Positions 16,131 through 24,619 of a stretch of DNA of 64,000 bases are shown here, one piece after another. Numbering within the stretch: position 1 is the stretch's first letter; every line of letters starts with the position of its first letter. This DNA comes from Pseudomonas extremaustralis (lineage in GTDB: Bacteria; Pseudomonadota; Gammaproteobacteria; Pseudomonadales; Pseudomonadaceae). Under the pieces are notes generated by a model. That model did not search any database and was not told where the DNA came from. It was given only the letters and a program-made list of their open reading frames with translations. The stretch spans positions 1,798,001-1,862,000 of the forward strand of contig NZ_LT629689.1 in NCBI RefSeq assembly GCF_900102035.1, in the 5' to 3' direction. The position numbers and the translations under genes were made by a program.

Positions 16131-18695
16131 ATGAGCACACGACTCCCCCCCGTGGCCTGCCTCAGCGCCGCGATTGCCGCAGTGTCATGGTTGGCGTGCG
16201 CGCCCGAGCGGGCAACCGCCTGCCCGTTGACGATCACTGCGGGCGATGACGTGATCGAATGCACCAGCGGCGCCGCAGGCAGCCTGGTCGATCTACAAGG
16301 CAACAACAGCCTGATCTTCCCGTCCGGCAACGGCAGCGTCCAGAGCGTGACCTACGGCGCCGGCAACGACTTGATCGAGATGAATACCGCCGGTGCCGTG
16401 ATCGGTGCGGGCGGGGTCAACATGGGCGATGGCGCGAATATCTTTCGATTGTTCCAAGGGCAGGTCAACGGCCCGATCGTGCAGGGTGCCGGTGCCGACG
16501 TGGTGCAGATCAGTGGCGGGCAAGCCGGCAGCATCAGCCAGGGCGCCGGTATCGACAGGTTTTCCATGAGCGCCGGTACCATCGCGTCGCTGGCGCAAGG
16601 CGATGGCCATGACATCTTTGCCATGAGTGGCGGCACCATCACCGGAGCCTTCGAAGACGGCGACGAAGCGTTGATGAGCGGCGGCACCATCGGCCGTGTC
16701 GACATGAAGCTCGACAACAACCTGTTCGACATGCGCGGCGGCACCATCGTCAACAACCTGGTCACCGGCTTTGGCGACGACACCATCCTGGTGTCGGGCA
16801 CCAGTTATATCGGCGGCAACATCAGCACCAGCGGCGGCGCAGACATCATTACCATCAGCGGCGGTACGGTGAATGGGCAGATTCTTGCCAGTTTCGGTAA
16901 CGACGCCTTCAGTTGGATCGGCGGTGGCCGGATCAACTCGGCGGTGCTGTTGGGCGCCGACAACGACACCGCGCTGCTGCAGAACCTGACCGAAGCCATC
17001 GTCGCGCACACCCCCGTGGTAGACGGCGGGACGGGCACCGACACGCTGACCTTCGATAACTCCCAGGTCGGCACGCCGGGTCGCTATGTGAACTTTGAGA
17101 ACGTGCGGCTGGACAACAATTCGCAACTGAGCCTCGGCGGTACCTTCACCCTGGGCGATACCGGCACGGGCACCGGGACCATGACGATCTTCGGCAGCAG
17201 TGCGTTGCTGGTCAGCACCGGCGTCATCGCGCCCTTTACCCCCGGCCTGCTGACCACCCTGGACAACCGCGGCCTCATCGACATGACCAGCGGCAGTTCC
17301 AGCGCCAGCGACACCCTGACCGTCAACGGCAACTACACCGCCACCGGCGGCCACCTTGCGTTGCAAAGCGTGTTGGGTGACGACAGCTCGCCCAGCGACA
17401 AACTGATCGTCAGCCAGGGCACGCTCAGTGGCACCACGGACCTCAGCGTCACCAACCTCGGTGGCGCAGGCGCGGCGACCTTGCAGGACGGCATCCAAGT
17501 GGTGCAGGCCATCAACGGTGCCTCCGGCAGTGGCAGCGCCTTTTCTCTCGCAGGCCCGGTGTCGGCCGGCGCGTTTGACTATCGTTTGTTCAAGGGCGGC
17601 GTCACGGCCGGCACGGAACAAAACTACTACCTGCGCTCAACCATCCCGGTGGTTCCGCCCGGCCCGGTGATCATCGTGCCCTTGCCTACCCCGGTTCCCG
17701 GAGATCCCCCGCTGCCGCCCAATCCCGGCGACACTCCGATCCCCATCTACCGCGAGGAGGTGCCGATCTACGCGGCGCTGTTTCCGGCTGCCGACCAGGT
17801 GGTGCGCGGCATGCTGGGCACCTATCACGAGCGCCTGGGGGATCAGCGCCAGCAGCAATCCGGCGCCGTCCCGGCGGGCTGGGGGCGCGTGTATGGCAGC
17901 AGCAACCGCCAGAGTTTCGCCGGGACGGTCAGCCCGACGCTGAACAGTTCGGTGACGGGCTTCCAGGTGGGCAGCGATGTCTATGTCGACACCAACGACG
18001 CAGGCCAGACTCAGCGCGTCGGGCTCTTTGTGGGCCACAGCACCCTCAAAGGTAACGTCAAGGGCTTCAACGGCGGCTGGCAAGACCTCGATGCCGGCAA
18101 AACCACCCTGCGCGGCGACAGCCTGGGGGTCTACTGGACGTTGATCGGCGCCAACCAGGCTTACCTGGACCTGGTTTTGATGGGGACCCGCTTCGATGGC
18201 AACAACGAGTCGGACCGGGGCGTGAAGATGAACACTCGCGGACACAACGTGACGGCCTCCGCCGAAGTCGGCTGGCCGTTCCCCATGGTCGATCACTGGG
18301 TGGTGGAGCCCCAGGCGCAACTGATCGTGGGCAAGACCACTCTGGATAAACAGAACGATGGCATTTCCGATGTTTCCTACGACGCCGACACCAGCGTCAC
18401 CGCCCGCCTGGGCGTGCGCCTGCGCAGTGAATACAGCGTCAGCGGCATGCCTTTCGAGCCGTATGTGCGGGCGAACGTCTGGCACACCAACGATGGCGAA
18501 AATAGCGTCATCTATAACCATGCCACCCGCATCGACACCCAACAGAAAGCCAGCACCGCAGAGGTCAACCTGGGCGCCACGCTGCAGGTCGCACCTGGGG
18601 TGAGCGTGTATGGCGAAGTCAGCTACAACCGCAATCTGGACAGCAATGCGTACAACGGTCACGAGGGCACGCTGGGGGTAAGGATGTCGTTCTAG
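16131..18695 (+). CDS. Autotransporter with beta-barrel domain (type Va secretion)
   Basis: An 854-residue surface or secreted protein. The ATG at 16131 follows GAGGA and opens a signal peptide ending near the ACAPERATA segment. The passenger (about 40-500) is a Gly/Ser/Asn-rich beta-helix with repeats around 'SGGTI'. A Pro-rich linker (about 505-545, VVPPGPVII... PPLPPNPGDTPIP) leads to a C-terminal barrel of about 265 residues (AGWGRVYGSS...) that ends in aromatic Phe (GVRMSF), as outer-membrane barrels do. No protease or lipase catalytic triad was found, so an adhesin-like role is the best guess. It stands alone between the PIG-L gene and the TonB receptor. Confidence 0.87.
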   Translation: MSTRLPPVACLSAAIAAVSWLACAPERATACPLTITAGDDVIECTSGAAGSLVDLQGNNSLIFPSGNGSVQSVTYGAGNDLIEMNTAGAVIGAGGVNMGDGANIFRLFQGQVNGPIVQGAGADVVQISGGQAGSISQGAGIDRFSMSAGTIASLAQGDGHDIFAMSGGTITGAFEDGDEALMSGGTIGRVDMKLDNNLFDMRGGTIVNNLVTGFGDDTILVSGTSYIGGNISTSGGADIITISGGTVNGQILASFGNDAFSWIGGGRINSAVLLGADNDTALLQNLTEAIVAHTPVVDGGTGTDTLTFDNSQVGTPGRYVNFENVRLDNNSQLSLGGTFTLGDTGTGTGTMTIFGSSALLVSTGVIAPFTPGLLTTLDNRGLIDMTSGSSSASDTLTVNGNYTATGGHLALQSVLGDDSSPSDKLIVSQGTLSGTTDLSVTNLGGAGAATLQDGIQVVQAINGASGSGSAFSLAGPVSAGAFDYRLFKGGVTAGTEQNYYLRSTIPVVPPGPVIIVPLPTPVPGDPPLPPNPGDTPIPIYREEVPIYAALFPAADQVVRGMLGTYHERLGDQRQQQSGAVPAGWGRVYGSSNRQSFAGTVSPTLNSSVTGFQVGSDVYVDTNDAGQTQRVGLFVGHSTLKGNVKGFNGGWQDLDAGKTTLRGDSLGVYWTLIGANQAYLDLVLMGTRFDGNNESDRGVKMNTRGHNVTASAEVGWPFPMVDHWVVEPQAQLIVGKTTLDKQNDGISDVSYDADTSVTARLGVRLRSEYSVSGMPFEPYVRANVWHTNDGENSVIYNHATRIDTQQKASTAEVNLGATLQVAPGVSVYGEVSYNRNLDSNAYNGHEGTLGVRMSF
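16500..16960 (+). repeat. Degenerate beta-helix repeats in autotransporter passenger
   Basis: The encoded protein repeats a unit of about 20-25 residues, each rung centred on a variant of 'F-x-M-S-G-G-T-I' (SMSAGTI, AMSGGTI, LMSGGTI, DMRGGTI, TISGGTV). At DNA level the unit is recognisable as recurring 'agcGGCGGCACCATC'. It fits a right-handed beta-helix and offers sites for recombinational length change. Confidence 0.6.
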
Positions 18696-18817
18696 ATTCA
18701 GCCCTCGGCGTAGGAATAACGTGCAAGGCTGGCCGAGCGCCGCCCTGCCCTGGGTGAAAGACCGTTAACGGATTCTCCCCAAAGACTTTTTCATATGGAA
18801 ATCTTCTGCCACAATCC

Positions 18818-18832
18818 TGAGAATAATTATCA
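18818..18832. promoter_or_regulatory. Fur box upstream of TonB receptor
   Basis: TGAGAATAATTATCA matches the 7-1-7 Fur consensus TGATAATnATTATCA at 13 of 14 defined positions. It lies 48 bases before the receptor's ATG, where a promoter is expected, and predicts iron repression. Confidence 0.8.
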
Positions 18833-18879
18833 ACAGCATTATTATTCGCCAGAAATGGCGTTTCGGGAGAGGCAGGTTC

Positions 18880-21039
18880 ATGTCGGTGCAACAATACGGC
18901 GGCAACGGGTTTTCATTCAATTTGATGGCCATGTCCATCTGTCTTGCTACCTCACAAGCGGCCTTCGCCGCCGAGGCGGAGACGCCCGCCACCACGCTAG
19001 AACTGGGGGCCACCGAAATCAGCGGGCAGCAACAGTTGGGCACAACCACCGAAGGCACCCAGTCCTACACCACCGGTGCGATGGCTACCGCAACCAAGCT
19101 TCCACTCACCCTGCGCGAGACCCCACAGGCGGTTACCGTCATTACACGCCAACGCATGGACGATCAGGCGATGACCAGCATCAACGACGTGGTCAACGCC
19201 ACGCCCGGCCTGTTCCTCAACTTCTCCAGCGGTCCTGGCCGGCAGTCCTATACCTCGCGCGGTTTCGACGTTGACAACCTCATGTATGACGGCATCCCCA
19301 GCGGCTACAGCGGCTCTACCGTGGGCGCCCAGCCGAACCTGGCGATGTTCGATCGCGTCGAGGTGGTGCGCGGCGCCACCGGCCTGGTCACCGGCTCGGG
19401 CAACCCTTCGGCCGCCATCAACCTGATCCGCAAGCGGCCGCTGGACGAACAGAAAGTCACCCTCACCGGCGCCGCCGGCAGTTGGGACGACTATCGTGGC
19501 GAGCTTGACGCCTCCAGCCCGCTCAATGACAGCGGCACCCTGCGCGGTCGGGTCGTCACCTCTTACCGCGACGCCAATAGTTTCATCGACAACGCCGAGG
19601 AGTATCACGGCCTGTTCTATGCCGTCACCGAAGCCGACCTGAGCGAAGACACCACCCTGACCCTGGGTTTCTCGAACCAGAAGGACAAGACCAATTATTT
19701 CTGGGGCTCATCGATGATCGGCCAGGATGGCCATCACCTGAACCTGCCGCGCTCCTACAACCCTGGCACCGACTGGGAGAACAAGGACCAGGAGATCAAC
19801 ACGGTCTTCGCCGAACTGCGTCAGCGCCTGGCCAATGACTGGAACCTTCAGGTCAACGCCAACTACGCCGAACAGAACGCGCTGTTCTCCGGCTCCTACC
19901 AGTCGCGCTGGATCAACAACACAATGGCGCGTACGGTCTACCAGGCCGCCTACGATGAAAACCAAACGGGCATCGACGCCTTTGCCAGCGGGCCGTTCCA
20001 GGCATTCGGGCGTACCCACGAACTGGTGGTGGGCACCAGCAAACGCATCTACGACATGACCACCCACAGCTACAGCCCCTACGACAGGAACTGGCCGCTC
20101 ACCGCAGGCAAACCGGACTTCGTCCACACCGGCGATGGCCGTACAGTCACCACCCAGGACGGTGTCTACCTCACCACGCGCCTGAGCCTGGCCGACCCGC
20201 TGAAGCTGATCCTCGGCGGACGTCTGGACTGGTACGACTACGACAACCGCGATGGCAGCGGCGACTACAAGGTCACGCGTAACCTCACGCGCTACGCGGG
20301 CCTGATCTACGAGCTGGACGATCATCACTCGGTCTACGTCAGCTACAGCGATATCTTTACGCCGCAGAGTTCCAAGGACGCCTCCGGTACCCCGGTCAAG
20401 CCCATCGTCGGCAAGAACTACGAGGTCGGCATCAAGGGCGAATACCTGGGCGGTGCGCTGAATGCCAGTGTGGCGCTGTTCCGCGTCGACCAGCAGAACC
20501 GCGCCGTGCAGGTGTTCGTGCCAAACTGCCCGCAAACCTCCTGCTATGAAGGCTCCGGCGAAATCCGCAGCCAGGGTATCGATTTTGAACTGCAAGGCGC
20601 ATTGACCGACAACTGGCAGGTCGGCGGTGGCTACACCTACGCGCGTACGCACACCATCAAGGACGATGCCAACCCGCAGAAGGTCAACAAGCAGTTCGAC
20701 ACGGACACACCGGAACGCCTGTTCAAGCTCACCACCCGCTACAACTTCCAGGGCCCGCTGGAAAGACTGCGCGTGGGCGGCAACATCTCCTGGCAGAGTC
20801 GCATGTACAACGACATCGCCCTGGCTGATGGCAGCACCTACCGGCTCGAACAAGGCGCCTACGCCGTCACTGACCTGATGGCCGGCTACAAGGTCAGCGA
20901 CCACCTCGACCTGCAACTCAATGCCAACAACATTTTCGACCGCCGCTATTACTCATCCATCGCCAACTCTGCCAGCTATGGCGGCGACACCTACGGCAAC
21001 CCGCGCAACATGATGCTGACCGCCAAGTACAGCTTCTGA
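18880..21039 (+). CDS. TonB-dependent siderophore receptor
   Basis: Outer-membrane importer of a ferric siderophore, powered by TonB. The 719-residue protein has a signal peptide of about 30 residues (ending SQAAFA), then a plug with LPLTLRETPQAVTVITRQRM and VRGATGLVTGSGNPSAAINL, and a 22-strand type barrel ending in Phe (LTAKYSF). The plug starts too early to leave room for the N-terminal signalling domain of transducing receptors such as FpvA, so it should not act through an anti-sigma factor. GGGAGAGG precedes the ATG. A Fur box lies upstream and a hairpin follows the stop. The siderophore is not identifiable by eye. Confidence 0.93.
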   Translation: MSVQQYGGNGFSFNLMAMSICLATSQAAFAAEAETPATTLELGATEISGQQQLGTTTEGTQSYTTGAMATATKLPLTLRETPQAVTVITRQRMDDQAMTSINDVVNATPGLFLNFSSGPGRQSYTSRGFDVDNLMYDGIPSGYSGSTVGAQPNLAMFDRVEVVRGATGLVTGSGNPSAAINLIRKRPLDEQKVTLTGAAGSWDDYRGELDASSPLNDSGTLRGRVVTSYRDANSFIDNAEEYHGLFYAVTEADLSEDTTLTLGFSNQKDKTNYFWGSSMIGQDGHHLNLPRSYNPGTDWENKDQEINTVFAELRQRLANDWNLQVNANYAEQNALFSGSYQSRWINNTMARTVYQAAYDENQTGIDAFASGPFQAFGRTHELVVGTSKRIYDMTTHSYSPYDRNWPLTAGKPDFVHTGDGRTVTTQDGVYLTTRLSLADPLKLILGGRLDWYDYDNRDGSGDYKVTRNLTRYAGLIYELDDHHSVYVSYSDIFTPQSSKDASGTPVKPIVGKNYEVGIKGEYLGGALNASVALFRVDQQNRAVQVFVPNCPQTSCYEGSGEIRSQGIDFELQGALTDNWQVGGGYTYARTHTIKDDANPQKVNKQFDTDTPERLFKLTTRYNFQGPLERLRVGGNISWQSRMYNDIALADGSTYRLEQGAYAVTDLMAGYKVSDHLDLQLNANNIFDRRYYSSIANSASYGGDTYGNPRNMMLTAKYSF

Positions 21040-21055
21040 TCCACCACGCTTTTTT

Positions 21056-21075
21056 GGCTGCCCGCTCGGGCAGCC
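21056..21075 (+). terminator. Probable terminator after TonB receptor
   Basis: A perfect 9-bp GC-rich stem, GGCTGCCCG-CT-CGGGCAGCC, begins 17 bases after the receptor stop and is followed by the weak U-run GTTCTT. The remaining bases to 21194 hold nothing recognisable. Confidence 0.6.
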
Positions 21076-21194
21076 GTTCTTAAAATCCCCTTCGGCACAC
21101 TGCAATGTGACTTGCTCCAGGCCAGTCCCATGGCGCACGAATGAATACCTGCCCTCGCGTGTTTGCAGTGTGAAGAACGATCAGCTCAACGGGC

Positions 21195-21239
21195 GCTACG
21201 GTAACAATACTTAGGCACCCGTCAATTAGCCGCTAGACT
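21195..21239 (+). promoter_or_regulatory. Shared-motif promoter, copy A
   Basis: GCTACGGTAACAATACTTA (21195-21213) is the first of three near-identical 19-mers in this locus. A -10-like TAGACT at 21234-21239 begins 23 bases after the TTA of the motif, so the motif overlaps a -35 region. It precedes the regulator-like gene by 209 bases. The long 5' region 21240-21422 otherwise shows only AT-rich sequence. Confidence 0.6.
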
Positions 21240-21422
21240 ACCGAAGCAAGTTGAAAAAAGCTTGACGATACAAACTAACCAAAAAAATTTGATTCGGAAT
21301 CAATGGGCAGCCGTTGTAAACCATGCTAATTGGCGAATGCAGGGCTGCCCAGGAATGTATCTAACTTCGTCATTTAGCATGCGAGCACTTTTTCTATGAA
21401 CGGATGCAGAGGAAGTTTTGCG

Positions 21423-22241
21423 ATGACTGACACGAACATCAAGTATCTTGGTCATGACCTTATTGAATTATCTGAAATCCAGTTCGCCAGGGACACATTA
21501 TTATCCAGCGAAATGTTCAAGCACTCTCCACGCATGAGTCGTTTGCTGGACTATCTGGTTGAACAGGCCATTCTAGAGTCCGTCAGGGATACCAGCGAAT
21601 ACGCCATAGGCATTGGTGTGTTTGACCGTGATCCGCAGTCGTACAGCACGGGTGAAGACCCGGTGGTACGCGTCCAAGTCGGACGTCTGCGGGCAAAACT
21701 AAAAAATTACTACGCCACATATGGATGCAACGCCAAGGTCAAAATCGTGGTCCCTCTGGGGTGTTACATGCCGACCTTTCATCGTGGCCCGGTGAATGCC
21801 AAAGGGGCTCAGCACAGCGGTATTTTCTGTATCAGCCCATTCAAATGCCTGTCCTCGCAGGTAGGCTGGGTGTGTTTTACCGAAGGGCTGCATGAAGAAC
21901 TGACCCATCATTTGTATAAAAACCTGGGGCGAAAAATAATCGTCGAATACGCCGACACCTGCAGAGCCTATTCCCCCGAAAAAACAAGCGCCGCGTTTCC
22001 ATGTGACGGTGTCGGCCTTCGCCTGGAGGGTAGTGTTCATGTCGATTCAGAACGCGTTAGAACTTTTGTACGCCTGATCGACGTAACAACGGGTTATGTG
22101 GCCTGGTCGGAACAATTCAACCGAGCCGCCTATACCGCCATTGCCCATCAACAGGAACTAGCGTCATCTATTTGTTACGCACTGCAGGGTTTTCTCTCCA
22201 TAGACAGTGGAATAGCACCCGCTCACGCGCTGACTACATAA
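21423..22241 (+). CDS. Regulator-like protein, TolB/FlgO-like domain, no cyclase domain
   Basis: A 272-residue protein in two parts. Residues about 25-115 (FKHSPRMSRLLDYLVEQAI, TSEYAIGIGVFDRDP, EDPVVRVQVGRLRAKLKNYY, VPLGCYMPTF) resemble the N-terminal, probably DNA-binding, segment that precedes TolB-like domains in adenylate-cyclase-type regulators. Residues about 130-265 (FTEGLHEELTHHLYKNL, LRLEGSVHVDSERVRTFV, LIDVTTGYVAWSEQFNR) resemble that TolB/FlgO-like partner domain. No cyclase, kinase or membrane segment is seen. The start at 21423 follows AGAGGAAG; an ATG at 21396 has none. Codon use is more AT-rich than its neighbours. It probably controls the adjacent genes. Confidence 0.65.
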   Translation: MTDTNIKYLGHDLIELSEIQFARDTLLSSEMFKHSPRMSRLLDYLVEQAILESVRDTSEYAIGIGVFDRDPQSYSTGEDPVVRVQVGRLRAKLKNYYATYGCNAKVKIVVPLGCYMPTFHRGPVNAKGAQHSGIFCISPFKCLSSQVGWVCFTEGLHEELTHHLYKNLGRKIIVEYADTCRAYSPEKTSAAFPCDGVGLRLEGSVHVDSERVRTFVRLIDVTTGYVAWSEQFNRAAYTAIAHQQELASSICYALQGFLSIDSGIAPAHALTT

Positions 22242-22253
22242 TGTTGGCACAGC

Positions 22254-22298
22254 GTTACAGTAACGATACTTATCAATACCCCCTCATCCCCCTATGCT
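22254..22298 (+). promoter_or_regulatory. Shared-motif promoter, copy B
   Basis: GTTACAGTAACGATACTTA (22254-22272) begins 12 bases after the regulator stop. Its first half is a perfect palindrome, GTTAC-A-GTAAC. TATGCT at 22293-22298 lies 17 bases after TTATCA (22270-22275), a fair sigma-70 arrangement. The next ATG is 145 bases beyond the motif. Confidence 0.6.
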
Positions 22299-22417
22299 TT
22301 TAACCGAATCACCGGAATTCGCAAACAACTAACGAAACTTCCGGCGGTTCAAATAGCCAGTCGCGTGGACAGAACGGCTGACAAACTTTAATGCGTTAAG
22401 GATTAACAGGTGAAAAA

Positions 22418-23149
22418 ATGACTACGTTCACTATAGAGTTTGACTTCAATTCGGCCGATCAGAAGGCCGTGCTCAGTGCGTTACAGGCTCAGGGTTATAA
22501 TTTGCTGGCGTATAAGGGCGCAGTAGGACCCAACCAACTCACGGCCGGTGTGCCTACGTGGTTCTCTGTCCCGTTCGGCACCATGTTCGGGTTGGTCGAC
22601 ATTGATTACGAGCCAAAGTACAAGCTGTACGTCACCACCCAAGGCAACATCGCAGCCGATACGACGATTCAAATGCAGTCCATTTCCACCGCCTTGTCCC
22701 TGGGCAGTGCGCAAACCTTCAACAGCGATGGCAGCTTTGTATCGGGCGGGGTTGCCAATGTGCCAGCCGACAGCCTGGGGCTGTTCAATAATCGTCCTGC
22801 CGGTACCCCCCCCCTGACTGTTGGCCTCGCCGGCCTTGTCAACACGCCATCGGGGGGTGCCCAGTACCTGCCGTTCTGTGCATTTACCCTGAACCCCCAG
22901 GGTTCAATCATGATGAAACCGCTGGAAACCATCTTGCTGGTAGCCGCCCAGCAAAACCTAAAGTCGGGGAACGTCCAGGCCAGCGTCTCGGCGCCTGGCT
23001 GCACCTTCGCGTTTTCCGCCAACATCGTCGAATACTATCTGGAAGTGCTGCCAAGCACGTACGCCATCACCAATCAGGGCGGCAAACCTTCGGTGTCGCC
23101 GGTCAGTTCGGGTTCGACCATTGGCACCATTGTTAACTCGGGCAGTTGA
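22418..23149 (+). CDS. Unassigned beta-rich protein, no signal peptide
   Basis: A 243-residue protein of no family I recognise. It starts MTTFTIEFDFNSADQ with no signal peptide or membrane segment and is rich in Gly, Ser, Thr, Asn and aromatic residues with alternating hydrophobic strands, suggesting a beta-sandwich. It contains three Cys-poor segments that line up with the 23228 product: 'KLYV...IQMQSIS..LSLGSAQTFN', 'PPLTVGLAGLV' and 'FTLNPQG'. It follows promoter copy B and ends before a strong terminator. It may be an abundant structural, lectin-like or toxin-like protein; that is speculation. Confidence 0.7.
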   Translation: MTTFTIEFDFNSADQKAVLSALQAQGYNLLAYKGAVGPNQLTAGVPTWFSVPFGTMFGLVDIDYEPKYKLYVTTQGNIAADTTIQMQSISTALSLGSAQTFNSDGSFVSGGVANVPADSLGLFNNRPAGTPPLTVGLAGLVNTPSGGAQYLPFCAFTLNPQGSIMMKPLETILLVAAQQNLKSGNVQASVSAPGCTFAFSANIVEYYLEVLPSTYAITNQGGKPSVSPVSSGSTIGTIVNSGS

Positions 23150-23172
23150 CCGGGTTTTACCCAGGGGTATCG

Positions 23173-23211
23173 CACCCGTCTCCGCCTTGGCGGAAACGGG
23201 TGTTCTTTATT
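23173..23211 (+). terminator. Rho-independent terminator or attenuator between paralogues
   Basis: CACCCGT-CTCCGCC pairs with GGCGGAA-ACGGGTG (23173-23202) with a small internal mismatch, followed by TTCTTTATT. It starts 24 bases after the 22418 stop and ends just before the ribosome binding site of the 23228 gene, so the second gene is either made from read-through or has its own unseen promoter. Confidence 0.8.
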
Positions 23212-23227
23212 CGCGCAGAGGTGTCCT

Positions 23228-24010
23228 GTGTCTCAATACAGGTCGTGGATTTTCGTGTGCGCAGGCTTGGCAGCGGGTCTATTTGCCCAGATAGGCCAAG
23301 CAGGCACATTGCAGTTGACCCTCTATCTAGATATCGATGCCAGGCAATTTCTGAATGCCAGCCATCAATCAATTCTCATCGTTGTCCCCAACCCAGCGTC
23401 CGAAGCTGACAATACCGTGATCGCTTTAACCTTGCCGCCGCCTATCGCAGACTCGATGAAGCTGATCATTGAACCGGACAGCAATCTCTATATCGCCAAT
23501 GGCACCGTTAGTTCCGTCGACGTCATTAACATGGGCCTTATAACTTCGGTGCTCTATGGCAACGCCTATAGCTTCAATGGTGTGCAAATCAATGGAGACG
23601 GTAAAGGCAAGGACGGGACGGTAGGTATCTATTACGAAGCCCCTTCCAACTCGCAACCCCTGATCACGGGGTTGGCTTTATTTATGTACGACAGCGCATC
23701 CGGCAAACCCTCAGCACCGTCGCCGATCAACACTTTTACCCTCAACCGTTTTCAATCTCGCTATATATCGCAGCCTGCCTCGATCATATGGGTCTTGGTC
23801 GGCAGCGATATCAGCAACGGCAGTGTAATTCCAACCGGGGCGTTCAAATCCGCGACCTCTTATTCAACGTATTCCAATACCTCGCCAAGAACACGTTCGA
23901 CTTTTCAACTCAGCCGCTACCTTGAAGTGACCTTCAATGCACAGAATCAGGCGAGCATTCATTTCGACACCTCCATCAACGCATTCGCGCCGGGCCCCTA
24001 CCCCAACTAG
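23228..24010 (+). CDS. Secreted protein, distant paralogue of the 22418 product
   Basis: A 260-residue protein starting at GTG 23228 behind AGAGGTG. The first 25 residues (YRSWIFVCAGLAAGLFAQ... QAG) form a signal peptide, so it is exported. The mature part aligns by eye with the 22418 protein along its length: 'NLYIA...INMGLITSVLYGNAYSFN' with 'KLYVT...IQMQSISTALSLGSAQTFN', 'QPLITGLALF' with 'PPLTVGLAGL', and 'TFTLNRFQS' with 'AFTLNPQGS'. Identity is low. Function unknown; a shared fold placed in two cell compartments is the inference. Confidence 0.7.
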   Translation: MSQYRSWIFVCAGLAAGLFAQIGQAGTLQLTLYLDIDARQFLNASHQSILIVVPNPASEADNTVIALTLPPPIADSMKLIIEPDSNLYIANGTVSSVDVINMGLITSVLYGNAYSFNGVQINGDGKGKDGTVGIYYEAPSNSQPLITGLALFMYDSASGKPSAPSPINTFTLNRFQSRYISQPASIIWVLVGSDISNGSVIPTGAFKSATSYSTYSNTSPRTRSTFQLSRYLEVTFNAQNQASIHFDTSINAFAPGPYPN

Positions 24011-24013
24011 CAC

Positions 24014-24059
24014 GCTACGGTAACGATACTTACCGAGCGCGTCTCACTCACTTTAATCT
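24014..24059 (+). promoter_or_regulatory. Shared-motif promoter, copy C
   Basis: GCTACGGTAACGATACTTA (24014-24032) starts three bases after the 23228 stop. TAATCT at 24054-24059 occupies the -10 position used in the other two copies, one base further away. It precedes the small ORF at 24157 by 124 bases. Confidence 0.6.
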
Positions 24060-24156
24060 CGAACAGTGGGTTATGAACCGGTGGTGTTCAATACAAGTGC
24101 CAGACAGCCGATCAAACGACCCACTTCTCAATGACGTGTAAAGGATGGATGCCAAC

Positions 24157-24384
24157 ATGACGGAAGTATATAGCTCTGCCACAGGAACGGTCGTTGCAAA
24201 CGGCGGCCCCTATGTAAGCGTAGGCCTGCATCTGTGGGATGTTCCAAACTGCCTTCCCTTGAACGGACCTCAAGTCAATGAACGTTACCTCCTGAGGGAC
24301 GGTGATACTCGACCCCAGATTTCAGTGATCTGCATTGCACAGGGTGCGCCTGGAATCCAGACGGCGAGCTTCAGAGAGGTGTAG
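24157..24384 (+). CDS. Small hypothetical protein under shared motif
   Basis: A 75-residue protein of no recognised family: it begins MTEVYSSATGTVVANGG and continues YVSVGLHLWDVPNCLPLNG. It has no signal peptide or membrane segment. AAGGATGG at 24141-24148 fits the ATG at 24157; an in-frame ATG at 24145 lies inside that site. Because it follows the third copy of the locus motif, it is likely a true member of the same regulon. The next 235 bases (24385-24619) hold nothing I can identify. Confidence 0.55.
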   Translation: MTEVYSSATGTVVANGGPYVSVGLHLWDVPNCLPLNGPQVNERYLLRDGDTRPQISVICIAQGAPGIQTASFREV

Positions 24385-24619
24385 CAATACCGGGGCGCGC
24401 CTGGCTTGCGTTGCCCCGTCCTCCGGCACTCACGCACCGCTGCGAACGTGTGCGCAACCGCTCAAGCACCTCATTTCGCAAGCTGCATGACCACACCCGG
24501 TAACAACATCTTCGCCCCATCGACCACCCGTTGACGGTCAGCCCCACACGCCCACATTGTCCAACGCCCCCCGCCGCCCTTATCCTCACCCTCCCCACTG
24601 CCGCGATCCCGGAGCCGCC

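Noticed and set aside
16293..17621. Antisense open frame of 442 codons opposite the autotransporter
   Set aside because: Repetitive mirror of the beta-helix codons; no start signal.
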